NCBI GenBank assembly: GCA_044359525.1
Contig: JBIKLY010000004.1
Location: 11,845 to 75,844, forward strand
Direction of reading: 5' to 3'
From: CAJBIL01 sp044359525
GTDB lineage: Bacteria > Pseudomonadota > Gammaproteobacteria > Burkholderiales > Rhodocyclaceae
DNA: 64,000 nt
Shown here: piece by piece, positions 17,551-24,779 of the stretch
How positions within the stretch are numbered: position 1 is the first letter of the stretch
Layout: each line of letters starts with the position of its first letter
Translations under genes and position numbers: made by a program
The notes under the pieces: generated by a model
What the model was told of the DNA's origin: nothing
Databases searched by the model: none
What the model saw: only the letters and a program-made list of their open reading frames with translations

Positions 17551-18006
17551 ACCACCAAGACACCAAGGGCACCAAGATGCACCAAGAAATTCCAAAAGAA
17601 CTGGATGGTCTGGCTAAGCTTGTCGTAGATGCTGCGTACAAGATTCACACGGCCCTTGGCGCGGGGTTGCTGGAGTCGGCATATCAGGCTTGTCTTGAAA
17701 TTGAGCTTCAAAAACGTGGTGTGCCGTATTTGCCGCAATGCTTACTACCGATCTGCTACGAGGGCGTCACGATTGAAGGCGCTTACCGCATTGATTTACT
17801 GGTAAGCACCCAGTTGGTCATTGAGTTGAAATCCGTCGAGCAGCTATTGCCAATTCATTCGGCCCAATTGCTCACGTACCTAAAACTTTCCGGCTACAGA
17901 CTCGGCCTGCTGATAAATTTCAACACACCGCGCATCAAGGATGGCATCAAGCGAATTGTTCTTTGATTTTCTTGGTGCTACTTGGTGTTCTTGGTGTCTT
18001 GGTGGT
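17551..18006. mobile_element. Candidate element: GxxExxY gene between 36-bp inverted repeats
   Basis: A 456-bp unit inserted between trpE and trpG. The left arm (17551-17586) and right arm (17971-18006) are reverse complements at 32 of 36 positions and match the arms of the 88-bp hairpin between rpe and gph. The enclosed ORF starts inside the left arm and stops 4 nt before the right arm. I saw no obvious target-site duplication. The outer edge of the right arm plus GAAAGG would be the trpG Shine-Dalgarno region. Mobility is inferred from structure and dispersal, not shown. Confidence 0.75.
17577..17966 (+). CDS. GxxExxY-family protein, PD-(D/E)XK nuclease-like
   Basis: A 129-residue protein with the family motif G-LLE-SAY at residues 30-36. 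A nuclease-like core follows: Asp73 in YRIDLLV, Glu83-Leu-Lys85 in LVIELKSV, and QLLTYLK (Gln97, Tyr101), matching the D...ExK...QxxxY pattern of PD-(D/E)XK enzymes. The ATG (17577) lies within the left 36-bp repeat, between two ACCAAG units. No biochemical role is established to my knowledge. Given its location between inverted repeats dispersed in the genome, a role in maintaining or moving the repeats is possible. Confidence 0.85.
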   Translation: MHQEIPKELDGLAKLVVDAAYKIHTALGAGLLESAYQACLEIELQKRGVPYLPQCLLPICYEGVTIEGAYRIDLLVSTQLVIELKSVEQLLPIHSAQLLTYLKLSGYRLGLLINFNTPRIKDGIKRIVL

Positions 18007-18021
18007 GAAAGGTTTTAAACC

Positions 18022-18594
18022 ATGCTCCTGATGATCGACAACTACGACTCCTTCACCTACAACATCGTCCAGTACTTCGGCGAGCTGGGTCAGGACGTCA
18101 AAGTCTTCCGCAACGACGCCATCACCCTGGCTGAAATTGCCCGCCTGCAACCGCAGTACCTCGTCATTTCCCCAGGCCCCTGCGCCCCGGCACAGGCCGG
18201 CATCTCGCTTGCCGCCATTCGCGAGTTCGCCGGCAAGATTCCGCTGCTCGGCGTCTGCCTCGGCCATCAGGCCATCGGCGAAGCCTTCGGCGGTCGCATC
18301 GTGCATGCCAAAAAGCTGATGCACGGCAAGGTCTCCCCGGTGCATCACACCGACCAGGGCGTCTTCCGTGGCCTGCCCAATCCGCTCACCTGCACGCGCT
18401 ACCACTCGCTGGCCATTGAACGCGATTCCCTCCCTGACTGCCTCGAAATCACCGCCTGGACCGACGATGGCGAAATCATGGGCGTGCGTCACAAGACGCT
18501 GGCGGTGGAAGGCGTTCAGTTTCACCCCGAATCCATTCTCACCGAGCGCGGCCACGATCTGCTCGACAACTTCCTCAAGGAGCACGCCGAATGA
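18022..18594 (+). CDS. trpG: Anthranilate synthase component II (glutamine amidotransferase)
   Basis: Supplies ammonia from glutamine to TrpE, and possibly also to PabB for folate. 190 residues with N-terminal MIDNYDSFTYN, oxyanion region SPGPCAPAQAG, nucleophile Cys79 in GVCLGHQAIG and the catalytic pair in FHPES. It is placed directly behind the right arm of the GxxExxY element and overlaps trpD by 4 nt. Confidence 0.96.
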   Translation: MLLMIDNYDSFTYNIVQYFGELGQDVKVFRNDAITLAEIARLQPQYLVISPGPCAPAQAGISLAAIREFAGKIPLLGVCLGHQAIGEAFGGRIVHAKKLMHGKVSPVHHTDQGVFRGLPNPLTCTRYHSLAIERDSLPDCLEITAWTDDGEIMGVRHKTLAVEGVQFHPESILTERGHDLLDNFLKEHAE

Positions 18595-19616
18595 CGCCAC
18601 AGGACGCACTGGCGCGGGTTATCGAACACCGCGAAATTTTCCATGACGAAATGGTCTCGCTGATGCGGAGAATCATGGGCGGAGAAGTCACACCGGTGAT
18701 GATCGCCGCCATCATCGTCGGTCTGCGTGTCAAGAAAGAAACCATCGGCGAGATCACTGCCGCTGCCAGCGTGATGCGCGAGCTCTCCACCAAGGTCCAG
18801 GTCAACGATCACACCCACCTGGTCGACACCTGCGGCACCGGTGGCGATGGCGCACACACCTTCAACATCTCGACTGCGGCCATGTTCGTCGCAGCTGCCG
18901 CCGGCGTGCGCATTGCCAAGCACGGTGGCCGCTCGGTCTCCTCGCAGTCAGGCAGCGCCGACGTGCTCGAAGCGCTCGGCATCAACATCAATCTCAGCCC
19001 CGAGCAGGTCGGCCAGTGCATCGACGAAGTCGGCATCGGCTTCATGTTCGCCCCCAATCACCACAGCGCTATGAAGCACGCCGCGCCGGTGCGTCGCGAA
19101 CTCGGCGTGCGCACCCTCTTCAATATCCTCGGCCCGCTCACCAACCCCGCCAGCGCACCCAACCAGGTGCTCGGCGTCTTCCATCCCGATCTGGTCGGCA
19201 TCCAGGTGCGCGTCCTGCAGCGCCTCGGCAGCCAGCGAGCGCTCACCGTATTTGGTCGCGAAGGGCTCGACGAAATCTCGGTTGCCGGCGAAACCCTGGT
19301 CGGCGAGTTGAAAGACGGCCGGATCGATGAATACATCCTCCACCCCGAGCAGTTCAACCTCCCCGTACACGACCCGAAAACCCTCTGCGTGGCCAACGTC
19401 GAAGCATCCAGAGCCATGCTCCTCGCCGCCCTCGACAACCAGCCCGGCGCCGCGCGCGACATCGTCGCGCTCAACGCCGGCGCCAGCATCTACGTCGCCG
19501 GCCGCGCCGAAACGCTGGCCGAAGGCGTCGCCTCTGCCTTCGAAGCCATCGCCTCCGGCGCCGCCCGCGCCCGCGTCGACGCCTTCGCTACGCTAAGCCA
19601 GCGCTTTTCGGCATAA
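18591..19616 (+). CDS. trpD: Anthranilate phosphoribosyltransferase
   Basis: Joins anthranilate to PRPP, the second step of Trp synthesis. 341 residues with the PRPP loop DTCGTGGDGAHTFNIST, KHGGRSVSSQSGSADVLEALG and FAPNHHSAMKHAAPVRRELG. ATGA overlap with trpG. trpC follows only after about 0.9 kb that contains repeats and a Uma2 gene. Confidence 0.96.
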   Translation: MTPQDALARVIEHREIFHDEMVSLMRRIMGGEVTPVMIAAIIVGLRVKKETIGEITAAASVMRELSTKVQVNDHTHLVDTCGTGGDGAHTFNISTAAMFVAAAAGVRIAKHGGRSVSSQSGSADVLEALGININLSPEQVGQCIDEVGIGFMFAPNHHSAMKHAAPVRRELGVRTLFNILGPLTNPASAPNQVLGVFHPDLVGIQVRVLQRLGSQRALTVFGREGLDEISVAGETLVGELKDGRIDEYILHPEQFNLPVHDPKTLCVANVEASRAMLLAALDNQPGAARDIVALNAGASIYVAGRAETLAEGVASAFEAIASGAARARVDAFATLSQRFSA

Positions 19617-19640
19617 TTAAGGAAACATTCGAACCATAAA

Positions 19641-19660
19641 CAACCGCAATCTATCCCGGT
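19641..19660. repeat. Degenerate REP-like palindrome
   Basis: The sequence CAACCGCAATCTATCCCGGT has the same AACCG...CGGT ends as the RAYT-associated palindrome but a diverged centre. It lies 24 nt after trpD, next to an intact copy. Confidence 0.5.
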
Positions 19661-19702
19661 CAACGTAGGAGCGCAGCTTCGCAGCGCGATCCCCCCGTAA
19701 AA

Positions 19703-19725
19703 TAACCGTGGTCTGTCCCCGGTTA
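19703..19725 (+). repeat. REP palindrome of the RAYT family (TAACCG...CGGTTA)
   Basis: A 23-nt palindrome with six-base arms TAACCG/CGGTTA around the centre TGGTCTGTCCC. The centre is identical to the palindromes that flank the RAYT gene 4-5 kb away. It lies between trpD and the Uma2 gene. Confidence 0.85.
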
Positions 19726-19733
19726 GAAGAAAC

Positions 19734-20360
19734 GCTAACCCGACCTACGCAAGGAACTTCGCCATGGCCCTGCCAAAATCCGAAAGCCGCTTTGACGCCG
19801 CAGCCTATCTCGCGTGGGAAGAGGCGCAGCCCGAGCGCAACGAATACATCGCCGGCGAGGTTTTTGCCATGGTCGGTGTGCGCCAATCGCATAACGTCGC
19901 GACGCTCAACCTGGCAACGGCTCTGCGCCGCGAACTTAAAGGCAGCCCGTGCCGCGTCTTCATCGAATCGGTAAAAACCCGTCTCGACGCCGCCGATTGT
20001 TTTTTCTACCCCGACGTCGTCGTCACCTGCGATGCCCGCGACCGGGAGACGCCGCAGTACGTCAGCCATCCGCTGCTCGTCGTCGAGGTGCTGTCCGATT
20101 CGACCGCAGCCTTCGACCGCGGCGCCAAGTTTGCCGCCTATCGCAAGCTGGAGAGCCTGCGCGATTACGTGCTGTTCGATGTTGCCGCGCAGCGCATCGA
20201 AGTCTTTCGCCGCAACCCTGAAAACCACTGGGTGCTCTACGACTACGGCCCCGGTGACACCGTTGAACTCAGCTCGCTGGCGCTCAATCTCGACATCGCC
20301 GAGTTGCTGGACGACACCCAGGAAGAAGCGCCGGAAGAAGCAATCGCAGGTCGGGTTAGC
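19734..20360. mobile_element. Candidate element: Uma2 gene between 12-bp inverted repeats
   Basis: GCTAACCCGACC (19734-19745) and its exact reverse complement GGTCGGGTTAGC (20349-20360) bracket the Uma2 gene. The right copy is inside the last codons of the ORF and is itself half of a hairpin (20350-20375). The same GTCGGGTTA/TAACCCGAC palindrome recurs near 62.0-62.1 kb without a gene. This is a structural suggestion of a mobile or once-mobile unit, not proof. Confidence 0.55.
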
Positions 20361-20369
20361 CCAGAGTAA
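19764..20369 (+). CDS. Uma2-family (DUF820) endonuclease-like protein
   Basis: A 201-residue Uma2-family protein with the PD-(D/E)XK-type core: Asp84 in YPDVVVTC and Glu108 in LLVVEVLSDST. The N-terminus (YLAWEEAQPERNEYIAGEVFAM) is typical of the family. Function in bacteria is unsettled; the fold is restriction-endonuclease-like. It lies between trpD and trpC, which are otherwise expected to be close. Its stop codon falls inside a palindrome. It probably arrived by insertion. Confidence 0.85.
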   Translation: MALPKSESRFDAAAYLAWEEAQPERNEYIAGEVFAMVGVRQSHNVATLNLATALRRELKGSPCRVFIESVKTRLDAADCFFYPDVVVTCDARDRETPQYVSHPLLVVEVLSDSTAAFDRGAKFAAYRKLESLRDYVLFDVAAQRIEVFRRNPENHWVLYDYGPGDTVELSSLALNLDIAELLDDTQEEAPEEAIAGRVSPE

Positions 20370-20375
20370 CCCGAC
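20350..20375. repeat. GTCGGGTTA palindrome at the Uma2 stop
   Basis: Arms GTCGGGTTA (20350-20358) and TAACCCGAC (20367-20375) form a 9-bp perfect stem with an 8-nt loop. The Uma2 stop codon TAA begins the right arm. Between here and trpC (20376-20534) I see no gene, only a short reading frame ending ...VVDRHLVRLAEVLT that could be a C-terminal remnant of an unidentified gene. Confidence 0.8.
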
Positions 20376-20534
20376 AGCAGCAATAAGCCGCGACCCTCAT
20401 AAATAGGCCATCTTCAACACGAATTGCTGGAGACGCCCGTATTCATTGCCTTGCAGCAACACAAAGTCGTAGATCGCCATTTGGTGCGCCTTGCAGAGGT
20501 GCTAACCTGAAAATACTTTGCTGAGCTAAAACCC

Positions 20535-21323
20535 ATGAGCGACATCCTGAACAAGATCCTTGCCGTCAAACACGAAGAAGTAGCTGCCGCTGTCGCCGCC
20601 AAGCCGCTCGCCGCCATTCGCGCCGAGGCAGAAGCCCAGCCCGCGCCGCGCGATTTTACCGGCGCCATCCGCCACAAGATCGCCGCCGGCCACGCTGCCG
20701 TCATCGCCGAGATCAAGAAAGCCAGCCCGTCCAAAGGCGTGTTGCGCGCCGATTTTCGCCCCGCCGAGATCGCCGCCAGCTACGAGGCGCACGGCGCCGC
20801 CTGTTTGTCGGTACTCACCGACCGCCAGTTTTTCCAGGGCGCCATCGACTACCTGCAAGCCGCCCGCGCCGCTTGCGCGCTACCGGTACTGCGCAAGGAT
20901 TTTCTGGTCGATCCCTATCAGGTCTGTGAGGCCCGCGCCATGGGCGCCGACGCCATCCTGCTGATCGCCGCCGCGCTCGATCTGCCGACCATGCAGGACT
21001 TCGAAGCAATCGCCGGCAGCCTCGGCATGGCCGTCCTCGTTGAAGTGCATAACGGTGACGAACTTGACCTCGCGCTGCAGCTCAACACACCGCTGCTCGG
21101 CATCAACAATCGCAATCTGCGCAGCTTCGAAGTCAGCCTGCAAACCACGCTAGCCCTGCTGCCACGCATCCCGTCCGACAAGATCGTCGTCACCGAGAGC
21201 GGCATCCTCGCCGCCAGCGACGTCGCGCTGATGCGCCAGCACGCAGTGCACGCCTTCCTCGTTGGCGAAGCCTTCATGCGCGCGCCGGAGCCGGGTGAGG
21301 CGCTGGCTGGACTATTTGCCTGA
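20535..21323 (+). CDS. trpC: Indole-3-glycerol phosphate synthase
   Basis: Closes the indole ring in Trp synthesis. 262 residues with VIAEIKKASPSKGVLR, CLSVLTDRQFFQGAIDYL, LRKDFLVDPYQV, ADAILLIAAAL, LGINNRNLRSFEV and ESGIL, all catalytic blocks intact. Its own upstream region is long because of the Uma2 insertion, so it may now depend on read-through from trpD or on a local promoter. Confidence 0.96.
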   Translation: MSDILNKILAVKHEEVAAAVAAKPLAAIRAEAEAQPAPRDFTGAIRHKIAAGHAAVIAEIKKASPSKGVLRADFRPAEIAASYEAHGAACLSVLTDRQFFQGAIDYLQAARAACALPVLRKDFLVDPYQVCEARAMGADAILLIAAALDLPTMQDFEAIAGSLGMAVLVEVHNGDELDLALQLNTPLLGINNRNLRSFEVSLQTTLALLPRIPSDKIVVTESGILAASDVALMRQHAVHAFLVGEAFMRAPEPGEALAGLFA

Positions 21324-21341
21324 TCCGCTCGGGCGGTTTTG

Positions 21342-21378
21342 TAGGAGCGCACCCCAAGGATATTTCCTGCGGGGCACA
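21342..21378. repeat. Dispersed GTAGGAGCGC / GCCCCGCAGGAAAT repeat
   Basis: Behind trpC the sequence GTAGGAGCGCACCCCAAGG leads into TATTTCCTGCGGGGCA. The reverse complement shares the 15-mer TGCCCCGCAGGAAAT with 62081-62095 on the plus strand, and GTAGGAGCGCA also occurs after trpD near 19666. It is part of a short interspersed repeat family. The remaining bases to 21459 hold no gene. Confidence 0.6.
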
Positions 21379-21459
21379 GATTCTCTGCGCGATAGGCGCC
21401 CGATTGCAGACCTGCTGCAATCGCCCGGTAAAACCCGGCTCCTGCAAGGTCGTCACCGC

Positions 21460-21876
21460 TCACGCTTCTGGCGTAATCAGCTGCAGTGTCGGAAAATAGG
21501 TTTTATAGCGCGCCGTGTCGCGTGTCAGCAAGCGCAGGCCGCTGGCTGCCGCATGCGCGCCGATGTAAAAATCAGGTAACGGTGAGCGGCGGTTGCCGCC
21601 CCGCTGTCGATAGGTTCGATACGCAGCGCCTGCAAGAAAAGCAGCTTCCCACGGCAGTGATAACTGCACGAGTTGAAAGGGCGCGAGAGCGTGTTCTGCA
21701 TCCGCCGGAGCGTCATAGCCGGACGATAGCTCGGCATAGATGATCTGGTTGATCGCCAGTGGGCCGGATGCGTGCAATTTGATCAGTTGTGCCCGCGACC
21801 ACTCATACCACGCACTCTCGTCGGCGAGCAGGTCAATGATGATGCAGGAATCAACCAGAACCGGCTTCATCGTCAT
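21460..21876 (-). CDS. vapC: PIN-domain toxin, VapC-type
   Basis: A 138-residue PIN ribonuclease candidate. Acidic residues are in place: Asp in VLVDSCIIIDLL, Glu in INQIIYAELSSGY, Asp in LPDFYIGAHA and Asp in LLTRDTARY. It overlaps the upstream AbrB-type antitoxin gene by 4 nt, the usual VapBC arrangement. Target RNA unknown. Confidence 0.87.
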   Translation of the reverse strand: MTMKPVLVDSCIIIDLLADESAWYEWSRAQLIKLHASGPLAINQIIYAELSSGYDAPADAEHALAPFQLVQLSLPWEAAFLAGAAYRTYRQRGGNRRSPLPDFYIGAHAAASGLRLLTRDTARYKTYFPTLQLITPEA

Positions 21877-22115
21877 TCCCCGCGCAGAAATTCCATGATC
21901 TCGTCAGCTGACTTTCCACGGAATGCTTTTGTCAGTGGAACGGCGCGCGCGCTCTTCAGGGCTGCGGCAAAAGTCGCGCTTGAATCGCGCTTGGCGGGGC
22001 GCAGTAGCACCTCGCCTTTTTCGTAGATGATTTCGACGTCCGTGTTCGGCAGTAGGCCGGCAGCGTTGCGTATCGCTTGCGGGATGGTGACCTGTCCTTT
22101 GCTGGTGATGCGCAT
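21873..22115 (-). CDS. vapB: AbrB/MazE-type antitoxin, VapB-type
   Basis: An 80-residue SpoVT/AbrB-type protein. The swapped-hairpin DNA-binding part is MRITSKGQVTIPQAIRNAAG, and the C-terminal tail (AFRGKSADEIMEFLRGE) would contact the PIN toxin. ATG 22115 has AGGAG six bases upstream. It probably represses its own operon, as relatives do. Confidence 0.87.
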   Translation of the reverse strand: MRITSKGQVTIPQAIRNAAGLLPNTDVEIIYEKGEVLLRPAKRDSSATFAAALKSARAVPLTKAFRGKSADEIMEFLRGE

Positions 22116-22381
22116 GATCAACTCCTGTGCGGTAAGAAAGTGAATGTAAGAATCTTACTGGGGCAATGCGTGCTGCGCAAGGTGGGCCTGTGGAAACAGG
22201 TGAAACGGGCTGTTGTTGCAAAAAGACAACAAAGCCGGCGCTGATCTCGCCAAATAGCGTCGTCAGGCTTGTTCAAGGCGCGTGACCTTGCCACAATCGC
22301 TCCAACTTCTCGTATCCGAGAGGTAAAGCTTGGTGGGGCGGTAAAACGTTTCATCGATCTCAAACCTAGAGGAGATTCACA

Positions 22382-23566
22382 ATGCAAAAGAAACTCATCG
22401 TTCTGGCCCTGGCCGGTCTGACAGCAGCACCGGCGTTCGCTCAGTCGAACGTCACGGTTTATGGTCGTGTTGACTATGGTTATATGTCGCGCGGTGGCAA
22501 TGATGGTCTGGTTGACGTCAATGGCCGCAAGGGCGAAATGGATAGCGGCATCCAATCCGGTAGCCGTCTGGGCTTCAAGGGTTCGGAAGATCTGGGCAAT
22601 GGTCTGAAGGCGATTTTTGAAATTGAGTCGGGTGTTCGTAACGATGCACCTAATGCATCGTCTGCAACACAGTCGGGTGGCATTTTCTCCACCAGTCGCC
22701 ACGCTTACGTCGGTCTGACCGGCAATTTCGGTACCGTCGTCGGCGGCCGTCTGGATGGCGTTCGCTACGGCATCTACAACAAGTACGACGCTTTCGGCGG
22801 CGGCGGCATGGGTAACTTCACCCAGATGACGCAGCAGGTTGACCGCGCTGATAACGCTATCGCCTACATCAGCCCGAAGTGGAATGGTTTCGGTCTGGTC
22901 CTGGCTCACGCGCGTGATGTCGCTGGTCAGGAAGTTAATGGTTCGGTAAATACGTCCGGCGGCGTCGCCGGTGCAACCAAGGCCAACGCTGGCGACGGTC
23001 GTTTGTACACCATCATGGGTACCTACGACAATGGCCCGCTGAGCCTGAGCCTTGACTACGAAGCCATCAAGTTCGCACACTCCAGCAATGCTGCTGCTGG
23101 TGCAGATGATGCATACGTGGCAACTGTCGGTGGTTCGTATGACTTCGGTATGGTCAAGCTGTCCGCCCTGTACGACATTCACAGAGCTGACGGTAACCGC
23201 GCCCTGGGTACCAACGTTGATGCGGTTGATTACAATGCCTGGTTCGTTTCGGCCAAGGTTCCTTACGGCAAGTTTGACTTCAAGGCAACTTACGGTCGTA
23301 TCAGCGACAAGCGCAATGCCTCCGATATCGCCGCTCTTGGTGGTACCGTAGCTGTCGCCGGCGTCGCAACTACCGTCGTGGGCGATGCTTCCAAGTTCGG
23401 TATTGGCGTAAATTACAATCTGTCGAAGCGTACCAATATTTATGCTGATTACGCCCGTATCAGCAACGACAGCAATGCTAACTACATGCTCAGCCCGGCT
23501 GCAAACAGCCAGGGTGGTGGTTATGGTGTTAGCGGTTTCAACGTTGGTCTGGCACACAACTTCTAA
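22382..23566 (+). CDS. Gram-negative porin (betaproteobacterial OmpC-like)
   Basis: A 394-residue outer-membrane general porin. It has a signal peptide (MQKKLIVLALAGLTAAPAFA), the N-terminal strand SNVTVYGRVDYGY, GSRLGFKGSEDLGNGLKAIFE and a C-terminal FNVGLAHNF ending in Phe, the signal for outer-membrane assembly. Strong Shine-Dalgarno AGAGGAG. Clear terminator downstream. Codon use is more biased than in neighbouring genes, suggesting high expression. The 260 bases before it hold no other gene. Confidence 0.93.
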   Translation: MQKKLIVLALAGLTAAPAFAQSNVTVYGRVDYGYMSRGGNDGLVDVNGRKGEMDSGIQSGSRLGFKGSEDLGNGLKAIFEIESGVRNDAPNASSATQSGGIFSTSRHAYVGLTGNFGTVVGGRLDGVRYGIYNKYDAFGGGGMGNFTQMTQQVDRADNAIAYISPKWNGFGLVLAHARDVAGQEVNGSVNTSGGVAGATKANAGDGRLYTIMGTYDNGPLSLSLDYEAIKFAHSSNAAAGADDAYVATVGGSYDFGMVKLSALYDIHRADGNRALGTNVDAVDYNAWFVSAKVPYGKFDFKATYGRISDKRNASDIAALGGTVAVAGVATTVVGDASKFGIGVNYNLSKRTNIYADYARISNDSNANYMLSPAANSQGGGYGVSGFNVGLAHNF

Positions 23567-23590
23567 TCTGACTCAAGTCAGTTAGTCGAT

Positions 23591-23620
23591 AAAACGGGCG
23601 CTTCGGCGCCCGTTTTTTTT
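23591..23620 (+). terminator. Rho-independent terminator of the porin gene
   Basis: Stem ACGGGCGC/GCGCCCGT with TTCG loop (23594-23613), followed by a run of eight T. Confidence 0.95.
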
Positions 23621-23646
23621 GGGAAGAGAGTTAATAGGAAATAATA

Positions 23647-23664
23647 GGGGACAGACCACGGTTA
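23647..23664 (-). repeat. REP palindrome copy, inverted and partial
   Basis: GGGGACAGACCACGGTTA is the reverse complement of the RAYT-associated repeat core. The outer half of one arm is missing. It lies between the porin terminator and an HTH-gene fragment. Confidence 0.8.
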
Positions 23665-23666
23665 TT

Positions 23667-23694
23667 TTGATTGGCGGATTCGCTGCGCTATAAT
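23667..23694 (+). promoter_or_regulatory. Possible sigma-70 promoter
   Basis: TTGATT (23667-23672), a 16-nt spacer and TATAAT (23689-23694). It precedes the truncated HTH gene. It could be fortuitous. Confidence 0.45.
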
Positions 23695-23924
23695 GCGGTG
23701 CGGAACTGACACCTGCTCGTCTGGATTTGCTGGATACCTTGCGGAAGTCGGGTCCGTGCAGCGTTTACGCATTGGCAAAAACGGCAGACCGCAATTACTC
23801 GAACGTTCACACCGATGTTAGTCGTTTGTCAGATCTCGGACTAATCGAGCGCACAACTGAAGATGCGGTATTTGTCCCGTTTGATGATGTCGAGGTGCAT
23901 TTCCATCTGGCAAATGCCGCCTGA
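23694..23924 (+). pseudogene. 5'-truncated HTH regulator/antitoxin fragment
   Basis: The open frame from 23694 reads GAELTPARLDLLDTLRKSG... and ends VEVHFHLANAA. This is the winged-helix C-terminal half of a small MarR-like DNA-binding antitoxin (ALAKTADRNYSNVHTDVSRL, DLGLIERTT). The N-terminal ~30 residues expected for this family are absent, and a REP copy lies just upstream, so I read it as truncated. A TTG at 23727 could still start a 65-residue peptide. Confidence 0.6.
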
Positions 23925-23983
23925 GCACGTTCGCCCAGGCTGTTGTGCAGCGCTGGCCTGGCGATAGGGCAGCTGACTTCCGG

Positions 23984-24010
23984 TAAAACCGTGGTCTGTC
24001 CCCGGTTTTA
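23984..24010 (+). repeat. REP palindrome 5' of the RAYT gene
   Basis: 27-nt palindrome with perfect 8-bp arms TAAAACCG/CGGTTTTA and core TGGTCTGTCCC, 43 nt before the RAYT start. Confidence 0.92.
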
Positions 24011-24053
24011 TGTCCTGTTTTTCTGTTTTTCCGGTTTTTTTGAGTTAAATACC

Positions 24054-24776
24054 ATGCCGCGTCGTGCTCGTCTTTCGCTCCCAAACGTTCCTGTGCATCT
24101 GATCCAGCGCGGAAATAACAGGCAGGCCTGTTTTTTTTCTGATGAGGATTGCTGCTTTTATCTGGAGTGGCTCAAGGAATATGCCGGTAAAGCCGGCTGC
24201 CGGGTTCATGCTTATGTCTTGATGACGAATCATGTGCATCTGCTGCTTTCGGCGGAGCGCGCGGATGCGGTTGGTGTGCTGATGAAGGCGCTGGGGCAGC
24301 GTTATGTCCAATATGTGAATCGCACGTATCGCCGCAGTGGCACCTTGTGGGAGGGGCGTTTTCGCTCGTGTCTGACGCAGGATGAGTCGTATTTGCTGGC
24401 CTGTCAGCGTTACATCGAACTGAATCCGGTGCGCGCTGAGATGGTGGTACATCCAGCGGAATATCGGTGGTCGAGCTATCGTGCGAATGCGCAGGGGGAG
24501 CCGGATGCGCTGCTTGGCCCGCATTCCGTTTATTCCGCGTTGGGCAGTGATGCAACGAGCCGGCAGGCGGCTTATCGTGAGCTTTTCTGGTTTGAGCTTG
24601 AGCCGGGGCTGGTCGATGAGATTCGTCGGGCGACCAATGGAAATTTTGCGCTGGGCAATAGCCGCTTTACGGATGAAATTGCGGCTACTCTGGGCCGGCG
24701 GGTTACTCCCGGGCAATCCGGGCGACCGCGCAAAGTGATTGACCCGGCGTCGGGTGCTTTGTTCGAGCGGGGGTAG
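24054..24776 (+). CDS. REP-associated tyrosine transposase (RAYT, Y1 HUH)
   Basis: A 240-residue single-domain HUH nuclease. It has the histidine pair HVH at residues 60-62 (VLMTNHVHLLL), catalytic Tyr120 in RYIELNPVRAEM and the N-terminal PVHLIQRGNNRQACF. I start it at ATG 24054, since the upstream open frame carries the REP and no protein signal. It is flanked on both sides by palindromes in the same orientation. RAYTs cut REP DNA and are thought to spread REPs while staying as single-copy genes. A C-terminal RxGRPRKV tail is basic. Confidence 0.93.
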   Translation: MPRRARLSLPNVPVHLIQRGNNRQACFFSDEDCCFYLEWLKEYAGKAGCRVHAYVLMTNHVHLLLSAERADAVGVLMKALGQRYVQYVNRTYRRSGTLWEGRFRSCLTQDESYLLACQRYIELNPVRAEMVVHPAEYRWSSYRANAQGEPDALLGPHSVYSALGSDATSRQAAYRELFWFELEPGLVDEIRRATNGNFALGNSRFTDEIAATLGRRVTPGQSGRPRKVIDPASGALFERG

Positions 24777-24779
24777 CTG

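Noticed and set aside
15127..18006. CRISPR array
   Set aside because: The repeated ACCAAG units are 7-9 nt with no spacers and form hairpin arms; there are no cas genes in the window.
17541..18010. Target-site duplication around the GxxExxY unit
   Set aside because: The bases flanking both arms (AAAAGCGA and GAAAGG) are not a direct repeat, so no duplication is claimed.
20414..20510. Small gene on either strand before trpC
   Set aside because: Short frames exist on both strands, but none has a start with a ribosome-binding site or recognisable family; at most a remnant.
22118..23557. 479-codon minus-strand frame opposite the porin
   Set aside because: Shadow of a strongly codon-biased porin gene with a signal peptide, SD and terminator on the plus strand.
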